Source: Acidobacteriota bacterium (GTDB lineage Bacteria; Acidobacteriota; Terriglobia; Acidiferrales; UBA7541). Taken from it: DNA of 7,330 nucleotides. The DNA lies in NCBI GenBank assembly GCA_003224135.1, contig QHYO01000195.1, positions 1 through 7,330 of the forward strand, in the 5' to 3' direction. The position numbers and the translations under genes were made by a program. The notes below the pieces were generated by a model, which saw only the letters and a program-made list of their open reading frames with translations, was not told the origin of the DNA and did not search any database. Shown here piece after piece: positions 6,262 through 7,330 of the stretch. Each line of letters starts with the position of its first letter. The stretch's first letter is position 1.

Positions 6262-7330
6262 ATGCGACTTATTTCGCAACGATTCCTGCTGCCTGCCTTG
6301 CTTGCATTGATCACGCCTGCTGCCCTGTTTGCCCAGGGATGGCAGCACATTCAAAGCGTGCAAAAAGTGGAGAAGCTGCCTGATGGGGTGGAACTGACTG
6401 CCGGCAAAGCGAAAGTGCGAGTCACCGTATTTCGCGAAGGGCTCTTCCGCGTGCGAGTCGCGCCAGCGGGTACATTTCCAAAAGATTCTTCATGGGCGGT
6501 GATCGAAGCGCCTGAACCAGGAGCGATCAAGATCGACGACGCGAAGGACGAGGTTCGCGTCACTTCCGGAACGACCGTAGCCAGAATCAAGAAGTCGCCT
6601 CTGCTGATCGATTTCCTGCGCGATGTAGGCGATGTGCTGGTTGCGGATGATTCCGATCTTCCCATGGCCTGGGAAAACGGGCGAGTACGCGTTTGGAAAA
6701 AAATGCCTGAGGACGAGGGTTACTACGGACTGGGCGACAAAGCCGGACCCATGAACCGGCGCGACCGCTCATTCACCATGTGGAACACGGATGCGTTCGG
6801 TTGGCGCGAATCAACTGATCCTCTCTACAAGACGATTCCGTTTTTCATCGGACTGCGCAAAGGTTTGGCTTACGGAATTTTCTTCGACAATACGTGGCGG
6901 AGCAGCTTCGATTTTGGCAAGGAAGGGCACGACTCCTATTCTTTCGGCGCTGAGGGCGGCGAGATCAACTACTACTTTTTTGCCGGGCCAACGCCGGGCA
7001 AGATTGTTCAGGACTTTACCGCATTGGTCGGGCGCACAAAGCTGCCACCGCTATGGACGCTGGGCTTCCAGCAATCGCGGTACAGCTACGAGCCGGAAGA
7101 ACGCGTTTACGAAATTGCAAAAACGCTTCGCGACAAAAAAATTCCCGCCGACGCCCTTTATCTGGACATCGACTATCAGGACGGGAACGCGCCGTTCACC
7201 GTGGACCGCAAGAAGTTTCCCACATTTGAAAAGATGATCTCAGACCTGAGCGCGCAGGGATTTCACACTGTGCTGATCACCGACTTGCACATCAAGAAAA
7301 ATCCCGATCACGCATACGCGCCCTACGACA
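6262..7330 (+). CDS. GH31 family alpha-glycosidase, exported (partial, right edge)
   Basis: The frame is open from ATG 6262 to the window end, giving 356 residues. GGAGGAG (6250-6256) lies five bases before the ATG. A signal peptide (residues 1-24, ending ALFA before Gln25) sends it to the periplasm or outside. The GH31 N-terminal beta-domain is recognisable by YYGLGDKAGPMNRRDRS (from 154), TMWNTDAFG, and an IPFFIGLRKGLAYGIFFDN stretch. The start of the catalytic barrel follows with LWTLGFQQSRYSYEPEE and LDIDYQDG (301-308). Asp304 aligns with the Asp that binds the -1 sugar in human maltase-glucoamylase. The catalytic nucleophile (W-x-D-x-NEP region) and acid/base lie beyond the edge. Family members are alpha-glucosidases or alpha-xylosidases, so substrate choice stays open. 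It lies 52 bases after the unknown gene and probably feeds the symporter. Confidence 0.93.
   Translation, partial: MRLISQRFLLPALLALITPAALFAQGWQHIQSVQKVEKLPDGVELTAGKAKVRVTVFREGLFRVRVAPAGTFPKDSSWAVIEAPEPGAIKIDDAKDEVRVTSGTTVARIKKSPLLIDFLRDVGDVLVADDSDLPMAWENGRVRVWKKMPEDEGYYGLGDKAGPMNRRDRSFTMWNTDAFGWRESTDPLYKTIPFFIGLRKGLAYGIFFDNTWRSSFDFGKEGHDSYSFGAEGGEINYYFFAGPTPGKIVQDFTALVGRTKLPPLWTLGFQQSRYSYEPEERVYEIAKTLRDKKIPADALYLDIDYQDGNAPFTVDRKKFPTFEKMISDLSAQGFHTVLITDLHIKKNPDHAYAPYD

Noticed and set aside
6791..7237. A 148-codon plus-strand frame
   Set aside because: It lies inside the GH31 coding frame in another phase; its Arg/Ser/Thr-rich translation is typical of a shadow frame.

Overview
The window (7,330 bases, moderately high GC) looks like chromosomal DNA from a Gram-negative bacterium, most likely an acidobacterium. 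That assignment is inference. It rests on the gene content (a secreted GH31 glycosidase beside an SGLT-type symporter, and an exported peroxidase beside a two-FtsX-domain ABC permease) and on an unplaced 186-residue protein whose motifs resemble uncharacterised acidobacterial proteins as I remember them. No search was run.

Two gene groups diverge from a 268-base non-coding region (3680-3947). Leftward on the minus strand come an exported glutathione-peroxidase-family protein, a LolD/MacB-type ABC ATPase and a large FtsX-type ABC permease that runs off the left edge. Gaps of 59 and 58 bases separate them, so one transcript is plausible. The permease reading frame is broken near 389-433. Upstream of the break lies a 646-residue product; downstream, in another frame, coding continues without a stop to base 1 and carries the second FtsX domain. 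The junction lacks a short stretch expected in the family, which fits a small frame-shifting deletion or an assembly error.

Rightward on the plus strand come a Na+/sugar symporter of the SGLT subfamily with the recognisable sugar- and sodium-site residues, the 186-residue protein of unknown function starting 9 bases after it, and, 52 bases further on, a GH31 alpha-glycosidase with a signal peptide, cut by the right edge before its catalytic residues. Together they read as a small sugar-scavenging operon: the exported glycosidase frees monosaccharides and the symporter imports them with sodium.

The divergent region has a candidate promoter for each direction and three short palindromes that could be operators. 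I saw no tRNA, rRNA, CRISPR array, insertion sequence or phage gene. The most unusual points are the split permease and the unknown protein sandwiched between transporter and hydrolase.
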